NCBI RefSeq assembly: GCF_040954645.1
Contig: NC_092808.1
Span: forward strand, 85,629,389-85,693,388
Source of the DNA: Diabrotica undecimpunctata
Taxonomy: Eukaryota > Arthropoda > Insecta > Coleoptera > Chrysomelidae
Direction of reading: 5' to 3'
Length of the DNA: 64,000 bases
This document shows positions 11,225 to 20,664 of the stretch, piece after piece (position 1 is the first letter of the stretch; each line of letters starts with the position of its first letter). The notes beneath the pieces were generated by a model. It did not search any database. It was given only the letters and a program-made list of their open reading frames with translations, and was not told the origin of the DNA. The translations under genes were made by a program, and so were the position numbers.

Positions 11225-11830
11225 GTAAGGGAGGGATTTCCGTGGCCAATATTCTTTCCTGATGATAATGTTAGTAGAGGAGAACAAAGAAATGGTGGAG
11301 CAGAAGTTGGGGTATTGAAAAGGGCTATTGAAGAAGGAGGACTTAAGGTTAGCAGGTTAAAGACGAAGTATATGTGGTTGGAAGGAAGAGAAATAGTTGG
11401 GGACGTGTAATTGCTTAAAGAAAAGCTAGAACGAGTAGAAGAATAATTCCTACACAATGGAAACTGGAATACTAGATCGAAAAATTGCCCACAGGATACA
11501 CACTCTTTGGTTTAATTAGAGACAAAGGAGTGGGGTACTTTGCGATCGAAAAATCGAGGAAATGTACGAAGAAACACTATATAAGCGTGTGGTTAGACGT
11601 GCGTTAGTGTACGACGGTAAAGTGTGGCCTGTAAAAGGGATCCAGATCCAGATTTAAGACCAAAGAGTTCATTGATTTGGTCATGTCAGACGTAGAGATA
11701 AATACTACGTTGGTAAAGAATAGAGCTGGTAGAAGTTAATGGGAAACAGGTAGATTTAAACCGAGGAGACTGTGTGGCAGAAGAATTTAGAAAGAAGGTT
11801 TAAATGAAGAAGATACGATGTACACAAATT
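11225..11830 (+). pseudogene. RTE-type reverse transcriptase, C-terminal fragment
   Basis: Plus-strand translation over several frames reads LFPDDNV (degraded FADD motif), then SRLKTKYMWLEGREI, a stretch corresponding to the RTE thumb, SVxxVWPVKxDPDP, and a FGHVRRxDKYYVGK-like segment followed by the KGL-type tail. This order is the C-terminal half of RTE-clade ORF2. Stops in every frame make it a remnant. The 5' part is absent. Confidence 0.6.
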
Positions 11831-11992
11831 TTTGTGCTGGCACCCATAATACATATTGTGCGATAATATTCTCGATTTATTAAATTTTTTGTCTGAAAGT
11901 GGTCACTAAAATAAGTACATATAAATAAGTTAGCCACCTTTGAAATTTGGTGTTACAGAGTATCCTACGAGTATCATGTATTCAAAGGATGA

Positions 11993-12148
<156 letters not shown>

Positions 12149-12439
12149 ATGGTCTAACTCGTTTTCTTCTAGTGGGCGGAGTTAATTTTTATATCTTTTT
12201 TGGCCATGTCTTTTTAGGTGTGCAGGTGTCCATACCAATTTAGTCTTTTGTCTTCTCCTGTCTACGTTCCTTACCTATCAAGTCTAGTGTACCGGCAACA
12301 TCATAACTCCAATAGTCTATTTCCATTGCCTTAATTTTTGATGTCAAAAAATGTTTAACAGTAAAGTAACTAGAAGGATAGGAAATAAAATGAAAACAAT
12401 ATTAACTATCAAAAAAAGAAAACTTGACAACTTGTCAAG

Positions 12440-12760
12440 AAGGACATGTGATAAGAGTGTAAAAATACTCATTATTAAAGCTTAATATGCAAGGCAAAAT
12501 TGAAGGACAGCGAAATGTGGAAAGATAAAGAATATCCTAGCTTAAGAACTACAACAAAACATGACGACGTCCATATGCACAAAAAATATTTAAAGAGGTG
12601 CAGAATACCAGAGAACAACGCAACATAGGCATAGTTGTAGACAGCAAAGGCCAGATTTTAACTACAATTGAAGATAAAATAGAAATATGGAAATAACACA
12701 GTCAGAAATTATTCGAAAATACAGCAAGAAGACCGACTAAAATAGGCGATCACTACGGCA
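12440..12760 (+). pseudogene. Two juxtaposed RTE-type fragments
   Basis: Bases 12480-12560 give QGKIEGQRNVER then a degraded SWLKNL-like segment, the extreme C-terminus of BovB/RTE-type ORF2. Bases 12615-12720 give GIVVDSKGQILTTIEDKIEI then W, which belongs before the reverse transcriptase palm. Because the C-terminus precedes an N-terminal part, these are two independent remnants placed side by side. Confidence 0.5.
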
Positions 12761-13029
12761 CAGAAAAAAAAGGCCATTAAGCGAATTAAATATGGGAAAT
12801 CACCAAAAAGTTAAATGTTAAACTTTACTGTCTTTTTTTGGTTGTTTTGCCAATAAATTTGATCTATTGATAAAAATCGACTTGTTTGATCATTTATACA
12901 TTTGGAACTCAAAGCATTTATTTAAAAAAATATGCAATAACCTACAGTTTTTAGTTTTTTCTTTTTCACAATATTACACTGTCTTTTAAACTGTATTAAG
13001 ACAACTAATTTTAATTATTTTACCATTCT

Positions 13030-13235
13030 TTATACCGTGATACTTGCTGTCCATATAGTAAAAGTGCATTTAGTAAAAGTGAGGGTAGTTTGATAGTATC
13101 AAATGCTTTATGAAAGTCTAGAAATGTTAGAACTAGGAGTCTATTGTATTCTGTAGATATTTTAGTCAAGATTTTTATACACTCTAGGTAGTCATTTGTA
13201 CCGTAGTTAAAGTGAAAACTAGCATACGGCTACTT
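13030..13235 (-). pseudogene. Reverse transcriptase motif A fragment
   Basis: Minus-strand translation reads FNYGTNDYLECIKILTKI, then TEYNRLLVLTFLDFHKAFDT, matching the finger region and motif A (F-x-D-x-x-K-A-F-D) of non-LTR reverse transcriptases, probably RTE-like. It is about 70 residues long with nothing recognisable on either side. Confidence 0.65.
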
Positions 13236-14004
13236 GTTATAAAATAAAAAATAAACAAACCTATTGTTGAATGTAACATAGTTTTAGGTTGTATTAATAT
13301 GAATCAAAAAGTTGCTGTTAAAATTATTTATTATAGAGTTAAATAAATCTTTTCGAAAATTTTATTCTTTCTACAAATTAGGTATAATATCACTAAACTA
13401 TTTTTTAATTATATGCAGTTACATAATATTAGAAACAATTTTTTTTGTAGAATATATTTTCCCGAGAATACTTTGCAAAATCGGTGATTTTCCGTTATAG
13501 GATTCCGCTAAAGAAATCAACGTCTTAATTACATAATATATTTACTAAGTTTCTAATTTTTTATTTATTAGGCGCTAAATGTAAATTTTTTAATATTTTA
13601 CTTCGTCGGCAATTTGATTGAAGTGGTGAAAGTATGTTTGTTCGGTTAATTTTACGATTATCAAACAAAATCATAAATGATTCGACCATAAAGTATTTTA
13701 TTTTTTGTGTCATGCCGTAAAAAGCAACATCTTTATGAGACTTGATGTTGATTCAACGGGAATATTAGATTACCTGTGGAAAAGGAGAAAACTGGTTTTA
13801 TCTTTTCGGTTTTATATACATCAAAATGTCCTGTTAATGCTAAAACCCTGCATAAACTCTAGCGCTTTACTAAGAAAATATGCAGATTGCATATGGAAAT
13901 ATGCATAAGTATGTAGACTTACTGGTCTGCGGATTTGAGTTTTTACACCACACCCCAACATGTCTAATAATAGGCAATATTCTTAAAATCGCGGTAATGA
14001 TACC
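13236..14004. other. No feature seen
   Basis: Short open frames at 13312-13500 and 13705-13908 have no recognisable similarity or splice context and are probably chance frames in AT-rich DNA. Confidence 0.35.
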
Positions 14005-14052
14005 TTATATATATATATATATATTATGTATATATATATATATGTATATATA

Positions 14053-14122
<70 letters not shown>

Positions 14123-14157
14123 GTATATATATATATATATAAATCTATATATCTACA

Positions 14158-14216
<59 letters not shown>
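14005..14216. repeat. (AT)n microsatellite, interrupted
   Basis: Alternating AT blocks separated by GTATATA, ACATAT and ATCTACATCT interruptions. Confidence 0.95.
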
Positions 14217-14217
<1 letters not shown>

Positions 14218-14742
14218 GGATCACTCGAAGAGTGGTGGGTTTTTCGGTCAAAAGGTGGAGAGAAAAAAGACAAAGAAGGTGGCTACTTCATCTATTGATT
14301 GAAGACGTTTCGCTTTCTAATCATAAAGTATTAGAAACCAAACATCCATAGAAAAGTTATTATAAGTGTGTTACCTCAAAAAGACCTAGCAGTCAATGAT
14401 ATTAAATATGTAAAGAAGCTTACGACTATGGAGTTTATAAGATTATGTTGTATACACAATTAATTAAAACTAAATATAGTTTACAAATTAACTCAAACTT
14501 AGCACAGCAATAGACCATGTGGTAATTGTACATGTATATAAAAATTATGTAAAAAAGCTTAAGTAAAAAACATTAATTTGCAGAGAACTAACAATATCAT
14601 AAGATGCACTTCCAACAGTATATTATTAGTTAAATTTAATTTGAACTTTAGGTAACATTATTAAATCGATTAAGATTGAAATATAGTAATATTTAAAAAT
14701 ATAATGAGGTTACCACTCTTAGCTTCTTAGCTGCTGCTGATT
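14217..14742. other. Spacer between two AT arrays
   Basis: About 520 bp between two (AT)n arrays, no coding motif recognised. Confidence 0.4.
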
Positions 14743-14744
14743 CA

Positions 14745-14811
<67 letters not shown>

Positions 14812-14817
14812 CTATAC

Positions 14818-14879
<62 letters not shown>

Positions 14880-14885
14880 CTATAC

Positions 14886-14963
<78 letters not shown>
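14743..14963. repeat. (AT)n array with an internal ~68-bp duplication
   Basis: The block TATGTATATATCTATACATA begins at 14801 and again at 14869, so a unit of about 68 bp is duplicated within an otherwise simple AT array. Confidence 0.9.
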
Positions 14964-14966
<3 letters not shown>

Positions 14967-15119
14967 TCTTGTTGATCTCTGGATTGAAGTTTATACACAT
15001 CTACGCATGTTTGGTGAATAACATGCTGATATTTACGAATTCAAATTCAAATCTACTAAAACATCTACCAAAAGTAGATGTTTTATTATTTCTTAATTTA
15101 AAATGTATTTTTTCGATGG

Positions 15120-15285
15120 CAATATTTTGATCCTACTCCATCTTACTTAAGCCCTTCATTGCGATACTGTGCCTGATGGACGACTTTATATAGAGATTTC
15201 CCACCAGAATCTTCACTTGATTTGCCCATCCTGGTTGGACATCTTTCTCTTGGTCTTTGGCCGTCTACCATTCTTATATATTAAG
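15120..15285 (-). pseudogene. RTE-type ORF2 C-terminal tail
   Basis: Minus-strand translation gives MVDGQRPRERCPTRMGKSS, then GKSLYKVVHQAQYRN, which matches the arginine-rich C-terminal tail of RTE-like proteins (R-G-R-P-x-x-R-W followed by A-x-D/Q-R). It is only about 55 residues long and isolated. Confidence 0.5.
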
Positions 15286-15639
15286 CTTCTCCACAAATAA
15301 TAAGTTAGTTCTATGTAGTCTTTTTTTGATCTTCATATTTCAGCCGCTTATATGGCAATCGAAAAAATAAGGACATTGATTAAGCTTAGATCTAGTATTC
15401 TTGTTATTGTTTACATTTTAACTATTGTAGTTGTTACGTTTCGGTCTACAGTTAGTATACACTTGATTTCTGAAGAGCTAATCTCGGTTGTTGGTTATTA
15501 TGGAGCTTAAGCATACAAATCTGTATAATAATTGAAAAATTCGCCACTTAGCGTATGTGCAGTAGATTATTATTTACCCTGTCTACAATCATTATTAAAA
15601 AAAAAACATCGAAGTAAAACACATGTACTGCCAAAGCAA

Positions 15640-16154
15640 AAGATGGATTTTTTATTCTATAATCACTCTTGTGGGAAAAGTTATTGGCAATGAAAAAGCA
15701 AGCGAGCCCAAAATATATACTCTATTACTCCAGGTTTTTATGCTCTACCTAAAATACATAAACCAACTTTGTCTATGAGACCAATAGTTTCATCTGTATG
15801 CCCTCCTAATAGACCAATAACACAACTTTTCACTGACACCTTACCTAATGCTTAGAAGTTAAACAACAATATGTATATGAAAGATTTATTTAACTTTAGT
15901 TGTTTTATCAATAATTTTCAATTACCACCAAAACTATCACTTAGTTAATTTTGATGTAACATCATGATTTATTTCACCAATTTACCTTTAGATTTAATAA
16001 TAAGGAGTGCTAAAAACCATTGAAATGAGATTTCACAACATACTACTATTGACTTGTTACATTTCAAAATACTTATGAACTTTATTTTTGATTCTAATAT
16101 TATATGTTATAGTGTCTTTTATAAATAAATTTTTGGTATCCCTATGGAGTCTAG
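15640..16154 (+). mobile_element. Penelope-like element copy 1, part 1 (fingers/palm)
   Basis: Plus-strand translation reads ITPGFYALPKIHKPTLSMRP then IVSS, the diagnostic start of the Penelope-type reverse transcriptase, followed by a damaged FTNLPLDLIIRSA segment and GIPMES at 16135-16152. The frame resumes exactly after the Gypsy element at 22709. Scattered stops show decay before the insertion. The bases CTAG at 16151-16154 are one copy of the Gypsy target duplication. Confidence 0.85.
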
Positions 16155-16648
16155 TGTTACGATAAATTCTGACCCAAAACCGTAAATATATTTATTACTA
16201 ATATTTTCATTCATTCACGTATTTTTTAGGTAATGCCTACCTGACACACGATGGGTCCCCCTTTGTAATAAAAACAACAATTCGAACCTTCTGGAGACAA
16301 GCCGATTTAACCATACCGGTTCTGAGAACAATTCGCCGCTCTGTCTAGAAGGCCTTTCAGCAAAACAGCGGTCTATGTTCGATGTGTTTCGAGAAACAAC
16401 TGTTTTCATTCTCGAATAACAGGACTTTATATTTATAGAGGCATTTTGGTTATGGAGGGACAGTTAATTCTCAAGATTCGCGCTCGCGATATTGTTGTTA
16501 CGCTCGCCTACTAATAAATTATGTATATTTAGTGATAAATAAACTTATATAAATTATCGTGCCTTTTAATAAATTAAAGTAGGAACAATATAATAAATTA
16601 GTAAAGACATTATAAATTAAAGACATAACAATTAATAAATTCACAACA
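16155..16648 (+). repeat. 5' LTR of the Gypsy element
   Basis: It starts TGTTACGATAAATTCTGACC and ends AATTCACAACA, and matches 22215-22708 with five substitutions and no indels: near 16207-16208, in the TTyGAACC segment, in ATTmGCCGC, in CAGCGsTCT and in GmATTTTGG. It would hold the promoter and the RNA start; I did not identify a firm TATA box. Confidence 0.97.
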
Positions 16649-16650
16649 AA

Positions 16651-16668
16651 TGGTGCCAGAAGTGAGAT
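16651..16668 (+). promoter_or_regulatory. Primer-binding site
   Basis: TGGTGCCAGAAGTGAGAT follows the 5' LTR after two bases and has the TGG that pairs with a tRNA CCA end. By memory it resembles tRNA-Leu-type primer sites with a mismatch; the tRNA identity is not certain. Confidence 0.75.
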
Positions 16669-16725
16669 CGAACATAAATTAGACTTATAATAATAATACA
16701 AGTGAATATAAAATAAATTGTGAAA

Positions 16726-17985
16726 ATGACGACGATTTATGAGCTGACAGTGACTAATTTAAGAAGACATCTAGAAGACAGAGAATTAGCTTCTACCGGA
16801 AAAAAGGCTGAGTTAGTCCAACGACTAAAGAACGCTTTGCTAGAAGAAGGACTAGATCCAGAGACTTATATATTTGAAGACAAACATGATGCTGTCCTCT
16901 CGTCGATTTCGAAAGTTTCTGGTGATGTAGCCAAAATTTCTGGTGACATCACATCATTAGAGAACAAAGTTTCTGACGATATTTCGAAAGTTTCTTCTGA
17001 TGTAGCCAAAGTTTCTGGTGATGTAGCCAAAGTTTCCGGCGACATCGCTTCGTTGGAAGACAAAGTTTCTAACGAGATTTCTTCGCTGGAAAGCAAAGTC
17101 TCTGCTAACATCTCTTCGGAAATCTCTAAAGTCACTTCTGAGATGTCTGCCCTGGACGATAGAATATCTTCATTAAAAAACAAATTTGGTGCCGATATGT
17201 TGGCCTTCGAAGAAAAGATATGGAAAGAGATGGAAAGGAAGATGGAGGAAACAGGGACAGCACAGAGACGAAACAATCCAATTAGAGTAGAGATAAAAGA
17301 AGACGAGACGAAATGTAAGTTGGAAACACGGCCGAAATTTGAAGGAAGTGGAAGTTCTGTGCATGTCAAAGTCCCAACTTTCGACGGAAAATCGTCATGG
17401 AACAACTACATGAAACAGTTCGAATCAGCTGCAAGAGCGAATGGATGGTCTGAAAAAGAAAAGGCTGTAAACCTGACTATCGCTCTTCGAGGAGATGCCT
17501 TAGATGTGCTTCAGACCATAGCCGTAGAGGAGACCGATGATTTCGAACAACTGAAGAAGAGGTTAAATATGCGATATGACCACGAACATTTGGAGCATGT
17601 ATATCAGTCGCAGCTTAAAAATCGTAGACAGAAGAAAGATGAGGCTCTTCAAGAATATGAACTAGATATTGCCAGATTAGTACGATATGCTTATCCAACA
17701 GCTCCCGAAGACATGATGGAAAAATTGGCCGTTCAGACGTTTATTGATGGTCTTCGTGATCATGAAATGCAGAGAACACTGCGATTAGCTCGTCACAAAA
17801 CGCTGGTTGATGTCTTATCCGCCGCCCTCGAATACGAGTCAGCTACGCAGGCCTCTGGAGGATACAGTAAAGTTAGGACTGTAAAAGAGGAAGGAGATGA
17901 AGATAAACTTGACCAGCTCGTTAATATGATGAAAATTATTACATGCAAGAAAACGAAGACCATAAAATTAAGAAACTCACCATAA
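16726..17985 (+). CDS. gag: Gag with N-terminal SAP-like domain
   Basis: It encodes 419 residues from the ATG at 16726 (an in-frame GTG six bases upstream is a less likely start). Residues about 5-42 (LTVTNLRRHLEDRELASTGK and onward) fit the SAP fold: leucine-rich helix, conserved G-K-K-x-E-L-V-x-R-L. Residues about 50-165 are a low-complexity repeat of S-K-V-S-G-D-V-A-K-like units with a heptad-like pattern, probably coiled coil. Residues about 205-385 are a retrotransposon Gag core (WNNYMKQFESAARANGWSE, then LNMRYDHEH and FIDGLRDHEMQRTLRLA). No CCHC knuckle is visible at the C-terminus, where one is usual. It forms the particle; SAP domains generally bind AT-rich DNA, suggesting chromatin contact. 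The frame ends in TAA and then continues directly as pol. Confidence 0.9.
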   Translation: MTTIYELTVTNLRRHLEDRELASTGKKAELVQRLKNALLEEGLDPETYIFEDKHDAVLSSISKVSGDVAKISGDITSLENKVSDDISKVSSDVAKVSGDVAKVSGDIASLEDKVSNEISSLESKVSANISSEISKVTSEMSALDDRISSLKNKFGADMLAFEEKIWKEMERKMEETGTAQRRNNPIRVEIKEDETKCKLETRPKFEGSGSSVHVKVPTFDGKSSWNNYMKQFESAARANGWSEKEKAVNLTIALRGDALDVLQTIAVEETDDFEQLKKRLNMRYDHEHLEHVYQSQLKNRRQKKDEALQEYELDIARLVRYAYPTAPEDMMEKLAVQTFIDGLRDHEMQRTLRLARHKTLVDVLSAALEYESATQASGGYSKVRTVKEEGDEDKLDQLVNMMKIITCKKTKTIKLRNSP

Positions 17986-20664
17986 GGAAAACCAGAACGA
18001 GTCGGCTTTAGGGGAGCAGCTTCGACCCGGAACTTTTCCAAAGACCCTCTTATACTAATAGCTTCTTTGAAATGTCGTGAAGATAGTGTATATGTAGATG
18101 GAGAAATAAATGGTAAAAGACATACGTTGTTGGTGGATACCGGAGCGACCAGAACCATTATACGCCCGACAGTTATAAACAGCCGAAAGAAACTGTTACC
18201 AACGAGGTTGCGACTTCGGACCGCTACAGGTGAAAATGCCAACATTTATGGAGAAATCCAGGTACAATTGGGAATTGGAGCAGAAAAGTTTGTCCATACT
18301 GTTATAGTTGCTGACATCGAAGAGGATGTTATATTAGGAATGGACGTAATGAATATGCATGGATTCCAATTAAATTTTAAGAATAAGGTAATCAAAGTTG
18401 GCAACGAGGAAGTATTTCTCCATCCACATAATGACAACACTGTGCAAGCAGCCATTACAGAAGATACAGTCGTGCCTGCGAGAAGCGAAACGATCATAGT
18501 AGCGCGACTACAGGGAATTGTAGACGAAGGGAGACCTGTTATGATGGAGCCTTGGAACCACGACGATGAGGTTGGCCGTGGAATCATAATTGGAAAGGAA
18601 TTGGTGACTTCGGCTAAAGAAATTCCTGTGAGACTTATCAATGTCAACGACTACCCAGTGACCATAAAGAAAGAGACAAAAGTAGGAACTTGTGTACCTG
18701 TAACATCCATAATTCGTCAGGCGACAACATCTGATAATTCCAACGACAAATTCGACCAAATGGTTGCAGTTGCAGGACAGTCTCTAAATCAGATGGAGAA
18801 AAGGAAATTAAGGGAATTTCTTCGGCAGTATCGTGATATTTTCGTACCGAAAGGAGGAAAGACGGGAAGAACTACCGTTGTTAAGCATAAAATTGATACT
18901 GGTAATGCTAAGCCAATTCGTCAAACAGCTCGACGATTACCACAGGCGAAGAGAGAGGAAGCTGAAACGATTGTTCAGGAAATGAAGAAAGACGGGGTGA
19001 TAGAACCTTCTACGAGTCCATGGGTCTCTCCGGTGGTCCTGGTTAAGAAGAAAGACGGAACGACGAGGTTCTGTGTGGATTACCGTTTGCTGAACAACGT
19101 TACCAAGAAAGATAGTTATAGTCTGCCTCGGATCGATGACACATTGGACACATTGGCTGGAAGTAAATTGTTTTCTACTTTAGATTTGAAGTCTGGATAC
19201 TGGCAGGTAGAAATGGACCCAGTCGATAAAGAAAAGACAGCCTTCACCACAGGATCTGAATTGTGGCAATTCAACGTTATGCCATTTGGACTTTGTAATG
19301 CTCCTGCGACATTTGAGAGGCTTATGGAAAATGTGTTGAGAGGGTTATCTTGGAAAACATGCCTGGTTTATTTAGATGACATAATCGTCTTGGGGGAGAC
19401 ATTCGAAGATCATTTGAGGAATTTAGAAAACGTTTTTAATCGACTTAAAGCTGCCCAATTGATGCTAAACCCCAAGAAGTGCCAGCTATTTCAAGGTAAA
19501 GTCAATTATCTGGGTCATATAGTCAGTAAAGAAGGAGTGGCCGTGGATAAGGGAAAAATCGATTCCATTAAGGAATGGTCAAAACCAACTGACAAACATC
19601 AAGTGAGAAGTTTTCTTGGACTATGTACTTACTACCGGAGGTTTATTAAGAAGTTTGCAGATATCGCTAAGCCATTAACGCGACTTACAGAGGAAGCAAG
19701 AGAATACCGCTGGGATATAGACTGCCAAAATGCCTTCGAAACGTTGAAAAAGCATTTAATAACAGCACCAATTTTGGGGTATCCACTGCCAGAAGGAGAG
19801 TTCATCTTAGATACGGATGCAAGTAATGTGGGAATTGGAGGAGTGCTGTCTCAGATTAAAGGAGGACAGGAACGAGTCCTCGGATATTTTAGTAAAGTTC
19901 TTTCAAAACCTGAACGGAATTATTGCGTCACGAGAAGAGAACTTCTGGCAGTAGTGAAATCAGTAGAGCACTTCTATCAATACCTCTATGGCAGAAAGTT
20001 TCTAATCCGAACCGACCATGCCGCCCTTAAGTGGTTGATGCAGTTTAAGAATCCAGAGGGTCAGATAGCCAGGTGGATCGAACGACTCCAAGAATACGAT
20101 TTTAAGATTGAGCACCGGGCCGGGGTTAGTCACAGAAACGCTGATTCTCTTTCCAGAAGGCCATGCTCAGCAGAGTGTTTCCACTGCAACAAAACGGAAT
20201 CCAAGGAAGCAGCAGTGCTAAGAACGACGATTGTCAACGACGACTGGACGCCTACTAAGATCAGGGAAGAACAAGAGAGAGATCCAGTTATACAGAAAAT
20301 CCGAAAATGGAAAGAGGAAAACCGTCGACCACCTTGGCAGGAAATATCAAACCTTTGCTCAGTAGTTAAGACGTATTGGGCCCAGTGGGACTCATTTATC
20401 GTAGAAGATGGCTTGCTCAAACGAGTCCTGGAAAATGATGACGGTTCAGAGAAGAGAAGACAGTTGGTGATCCCAAAGAGCAGAATAGCCGAAGTACTTC
20501 GTCAGTTACACGACAGTCCATCGGGAGGGCATTTTGGTGTAAGGAAATCCCTTCAGCGAATTCGGAAACGGTTTTATTGGATGAACAGTTCCGACGATGT
20601 AAAAGACTGGTGTAAGAAATGTACTATTTGTGCCACGAGTAACGGGCCTTACCGAAAAAGGAGG
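17986..20664 (+). CDS. pol: Pol part 1: protease, reverse transcriptase, RNase H, integrase zinc finger
   Basis: It is in the same frame as gag, directly after its TAA. No ATG precedes the protease, so expression would need readthrough or an ancestral gag-pol fusion. Numbering from the TTG at 18067: aspartic protease DTGA at residues 24-27 with ILGMDVM as the second conserved region; reverse transcriptase with STLDLKSGYWQVEM, MPFGLCNAPATFERLM and YLDD at 435-438; RNase H starting LDTDAS (581-586) with REL and TDHAALKWL; integrase HHCC region with H815, H822, C852 and C855 (FYW between). Downstream the frame runs to a stop at 20685, but homology ends near 20660, where integrase continues in the +1 frame. 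All catalytic residues looked for are present. Confidence 0.93.

Noticed and set aside
16866..17405. 179-codon minus-strand frame opposite gag
   Set aside because: Shadow of the repetitive S-K-V-S-G-D region of gag read on the other strand; no independent motif.
18246..18759. Minus-strand frames opposite pol
   Set aside because: Antisense shadows of an open pol frame; also at 20130-20902 and 21239-21667.
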